A DNA stretch of 8,831 bases from Acidobacteriota bacterium (GTDB taxonomy: Bacteria > Acidobacteriota > Terriglobia > 20CM-2-55-15): assembly GCA_003222755.1 (NCBI GenBank), contig QHXA01000315.1, positions 4,110 through 12,940 on the forward strand, given 5' to 3'. This document shows positions 6,982 through 8,831 of the stretch, in pieces. Position 1 is the first letter of the stretch. Every line of letters begins with the position of its first letter. Both the position numbers and the translations under genes were made by a program. The notes beneath the pieces were generated by a model that ran no database searches, was not told the origin of the DNA, and saw only the letters and a list, made by a program, of their open reading frames with translations.

Positions 6982-7110
6982 GTTAGCAAGTAGTCGGCTC
7001 TTGCTTATCCGCTTGATTCAGGAAGCTACCATGGCTGCCGCACAGCGCAGGAGCCAGGCCCAAGATATAGCCCGAAGCTGAAACAGGCAGATAAGCATAA
7101 GTCGGCTAAC
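6982..7110. repeat. 129-bp imperfect inverted repeat (MITE-like element or structured RNA)
   Basis: Two 20-base arms, 7002-7021 and 7078-7097, match as reverse complements at 17 of 20 positions without a gap. One mismatch becomes a T-G pair in RNA. Outside them, GTTAGC (6982-6987) and GCTAAC (7105-7110) pair perfectly, with unequal unpaired stretches between (14 and 7 bases). The 56-base centre holds no ORF. AGTCGGCT also occurs as a direct copy on both sides (6992-6999 and 7100-7107). TAAAA lies a few bases outside each end (6970-6974 and 7113-7117) and could be a remnant target duplication, but it does not abut the left arm. It sits between two minus-strand genes, so it might equally be a transcript-end structure or a small RNA. 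Confidence 0.5.
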
Positions 7111-7151
7111 CGTAAAAGTGCCTCTGCACACTCACAGTTCAGCATTTCCTC

Positions 7152-7547
7152 TTACATCCTATGAACCTTCTTTCTGACCCTCTGCGCGGCAAAGCCCGAG
7201 AGAGAATCGTTCCGATCCTCGATGGAGCGAAGCGCACTCAATCGTCTTGGTATCGGTCCATTTCCCTCTGCGTCTTCGGGCGGCTGTTCTTCCGCCTTCT
7301 TTTCAACGATAATTTCGACCGCTCTGCGCTTATCTTGTTCGAGCATGTCGTAAAAAGACCCGACAGCGGCGGAGCCAATACGACGGCTCCGTAATCGCTG
7401 AAGTAGCACGGCGTATAGGCCGGAGATGGCGACAAGTATGACCAATGCAATCTTGTGCCTCCATCCTGCAGGCCAGACGGCAACGAAGGCGAGGAGTGCG
7501 GTGAATATAAGTCGGACAACATTTTTTGACCGCATCACATTCACCAT
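7152..7547 (-). CDS. small membrane protein with two helices and a charged cytoplasmic tail
   Basis: 131 residues; no named family recognised. Two hydrophobic helices, about 11-27 and 32-50, are joined by a short turn (WPAGWRHK). An RLRSRR stretch follows, which by the positive-inside rule puts the C-terminus in the cytoplasm. The tail is strongly charged and probably helical at about 65-87 (SFYDMLEQDKRRAVEIIVEK), then acidic and Pro-rich (EEQPPEDAEGNGPIP), then basic. Its ATG lies inside the end of the upstream gene, overlapping by 7 bases (ATGGTGA), so the two are probably translationally coupled. A second in-frame ATG at codon 5 is possible; neither has a clear Shine-Dalgarno. The helix-then-charged-tail layout suggests an anchor for a protein-binding region, which is only inference. 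Confidence 0.65.
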   Translation of the reverse strand: MVNVMRSKNVVRLIFTALLAFVAVWPAGWRHKIALVILVAISGLYAVLLQRLRSRRIGSAAVGSFYDMLEQDKRRAVEIIVEKKAEEQPPEDAEGNGPIPRRLSALRSIEDRNDSLSGFAAQRVRKKVHRM

Positions 7548-8002
7548 TTCGCCGGCAGTCCGGCATTATCCCGTGGTGCGATGTGGTGCAGCCCAAGTCG
7601 GATCAGCATGTTCATGCACGTTCCACATGCTGCAACGTGCATGACCATGAGAGCGAACGCATAAGTCCAAGTTGCATCCCATACCCGCCATTTCACGAGC
7701 GCGATGTCTGGCAGAAATGACAAGAGGAGCACAACGACCGCAACAGTTTTGAATCTGGGAATGGGATCGCAGACAAAACGAACCATTGCGGCGAAAACAA
7801 GCACCGCCCAGGTTACAAGCGCTGCCGTGTCCACAACAGGAGATAACACGCCCAGCGGCCGAAAGGTGGACGGCGGGTGCAAGACAGCGACCGCTATGAG
7901 CCGCACGAAGAAAACAACTGCGGTTGAAGCGAACACTGTCAATGGGCCGAGCCAAATCAGACGACGCATAAATAAGTACACGAATGAAACTTGGTTTCTC
8001 AC
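7541..8002 (-). CDS. four-helix integral membrane protein of unknown function
   Basis: 153 residues with four hydrophobic helices at about 14-41, 55-76, 85-104 and 111-136, short loops and no soluble domain. Residues within or beside the membrane include Arg34, Asp58, Arg75, Asp99 and His122, and there are Cys at 126 and 129 in ACGTCMN. This compact pattern (DTA in helix 2, SFLPDI in helix 3, ALMVMH in helix 4) resembles small uncharacterised bacterial four-helix families, but I cannot name one with confidence. The GTG start is supported by GGGGAGG with a 4-base spacer (AATT). A hairpin lies just upstream in the leader. The gene overlaps the next by 7 bases, so they form an operon. Confidence 0.75.
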   Translation of the reverse strand: MRNQVSFVYLFMRRLIWLGPLTVFASTAVVFFVRLIAVAVLHPPSTFRPLGVLSPVVDTAALVTWAVLVFAAMVRFVCDPIPRFKTVAVVVLLLSFLPDIALVKWRVWDATWTYAFALMVMHVAACGTCMNMLIRLGLHHIAPRDNAGLPAKW

Positions 8003-8019
8003 AATTCCTCCCCTGATAC

Positions 8020-8042
8020 GCGCTCCACGTCTTCGTGGACGC
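8020..8042. promoter_or_regulatory. leader hairpin ahead of the four-helix membrane protein
   Basis: TCCACG at 8024-8029 and CGTGGA at 8034-8039 form a perfect 6-bp stem around a 4-base loop. Three more pairs (GCG/CGC) extend it past one bulged C. It ends only a few bases before the Shine-Dalgarno (about 8007-8013) of the minus-strand gene starting at 8002. There is no T-run, so it is more likely a leader structure or transcript-stabilising element than a terminator. Confidence 0.45.
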
Positions 8043-8103
8043 GTCCAGCATTTTGAAAATCTGATTGATCGAGAGCCGTTGGACAGTAGCTTTGTTTCAG
8101 TAG

Positions 8104-8376
8104 CTAGACGGCGAAGAAGGGAGGGCCACGCGGTGTGACTGCCGGTAGAAAGGAAGATCGGCAGGACGGATCAGCGAATGACCATCGAGTCCACCTGTTT
8201 TCACTTGGGCGAACCAGATAATAGGCGGCAAGGAGAACGGCGCAGGCAAACTGCACGTTGTTCATCGACAACGCGACGAAGAGGAGGGCCAACAGGACCA
8301 GGGCAACTACAACCCGGGATCTGCGCGTCAGGAAATGCACGGATGAAATCTTACAGCCGCCAACTCGTGCGTGCAC
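8104..8376 (-). CDS. possible small two-helix membrane protein
   Basis: A 90-residue ORF, not recognised. After a basic stretch (LTRRSR) come two hydrophobic helices at about 22-37 and 41-55 (VVVALVLLALLFVAL; FACAVLLAAYYLV) with NN between them. The tail from about 58 is polar with no visible domain. Two GTG starts are possible: 8376, or 8340 just before HFLTRR, which fits a membrane protein better. Neither has a clear ribosome binding site. It lies on the same strand as the two membrane genes downstream, 101 bases from the next start. The hydrophobic core with a flanking basic patch makes it more than a random frame, but the start and the C-terminal part are uncertain. Confidence 0.4.
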   Translation of the reverse strand: MHARVGGCKISSVHFLTRRSRVVVALVLLALLFVALSMNNVQFACAVLLAAYYLVRPSENRWTRWSFADPSCRSSFLPAVTPRGPPFFAV

Positions 8377-8831
8377 CTAAATTTCAGCATCGTTCGGAAA
8401 GTACGTGGTCGCGCCGATTACCCCAAGTAAACGCCATAATGTTACCGTCACCTTCACATGGGGGCGTGTACTTGGCTTCTCGTAGAACTAAAATGTCGGC
8501 TCGTCCTTGTCCGCCACAATGACGGGATCGCGGTTACTCGCCAACTGAAGTCCACAGAAGCTGGCAACAGTTGCTAAACATTACCGCATGTGGCGCGATT
8601 CAGTTTGAACATTGTTGCACCGGCTGCATTCCGGGAACGGATTCGAGCGAAACGCAGTTGACTATTAGCTATTTGGTCCTACCAACCTCAATGGCAGATA
8701 GGTCGAACAGGGGACGGCTGCCAAGTGAAACGCGGAGGCCATACAAGCTTAGGAATTTTAAAGCCCGTGGTGCGAGGGGCCAAACCGCAAGACCGCATCA
8801 CGCTATTAGGTTTTATGTCAACTCCACTACA
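8377..8831. other. gene-free stretch at the right edge
   Basis: I see no convincing gene, RNA or mobile element here. On the minus strand, directly upstream of and in frame with the 8104-8376 ORF, 8380-8487 reads as 36 sensible codons (including KVTVTLWRLLGVIGATTYF) between TAGs at 8377-8379 and 8488-8490, which may be a decayed extension. On the plus strand a frame is open from 8523 to the window end (103 codons, with an ATG at 8691), but its composition is unlike a protein. G+C falls to the low 40s % in parts. Confidence 0.4.

Noticed and set aside
7704..8138. 144-codon plus-strand open frame opposite the four-helix protein gene
   Set aside because: Thr/Lys/Arg-rich with no motif; the minus-strand frame has four clean membrane helices and a strong ribosome binding site.
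8178..8522. 114-codon plus-strand open frame at the right end
   Set aside because: Arg/Ser/Pro-rich, opposite a hydrophobic minus-strand ORF, with no conserved motif.
8691..8831. plus-strand frame from an ATG running off the window
   Set aside because: Basic, low-quality composition with no ribosome binding site; 47 codons are too few to judge.
1..8831. CRISPR array, tRNA, phage or transposase genes, defence cluster
   Set aside because: No regularly spaced repeats, tRNA-like arms, DDE or recombinase motifs, or nuclease/helicase motifs were seen on either strand.

Overview
The window looks like a chromosomal piece from an uncultured member of the Acidobacteriota. The main reason is a PadR-type regulator placed one base ahead of a very long, ATPase-less, duplicated MacB/FtsX-like permease. 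This pair (PadR plus 'acidobacterial duplicated orphan permease', ADOP) is expanded many-fold in Acidobacteriota genomes such as Solibacter. Overall base composition is moderate (roughly mid-50s % GC by eye), with a clearly richer block over 4923-6515. I see no rRNA, tRNA, CRISPR array, transposase or phage gene.

Layout. (1) 1-283 holds no convincing gene, only a possible weak terminator for the gene to its right. (2) 284-1111, minus strand: a secreted alpha/beta-hydrolase of the dienelactone-hydrolase type with an intact Ser-Asp-His set. (3) 1226-1262: the promoter region of the PadR gene, holding two overlapping perfect palindromes. The transcript is probably leaderless or nearly so. (4) 1265-4379, plus strand: padR, then the ADOP permease. 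The permease is broken by a single in-frame TAA at 2724-2726, while the reading frame on both sides is otherwise intact. (5) 4380-4922: gene-free space between converging genes. (6) 4923-6515, minus strand: a large membrane-anchored or exported hydrolase fused to a TPR-like tail, with Asp where the nucleophile Ser is expected. (7) 6665-8376, minus strand: a small soluble ORF, a 129-bp imperfect inverted repeat, two overlapping small membrane-protein genes, and one more small, weakly supported membrane ORF. (8) 8377-8831: no convincing gene.

How the genes may work together. PadR probably represses its own transcript and so the permease behind it. The hydrolase at 284-1111 is divergent from padR and could share the control region. 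The second hydrolase carries its own -10 box and strong Shine-Dalgarno and looks like a single-gene unit. The two small membrane proteins overlap by 7 bp and are probably translated together. I found no clear previously undescribed multi-gene system. The items most worth a second look are the nonsense codon in the permease, the palindrome-covered leaderless promoter, the Ser-to-Asp nucleophile elbow, and the inverted repeat at 6982-7110.
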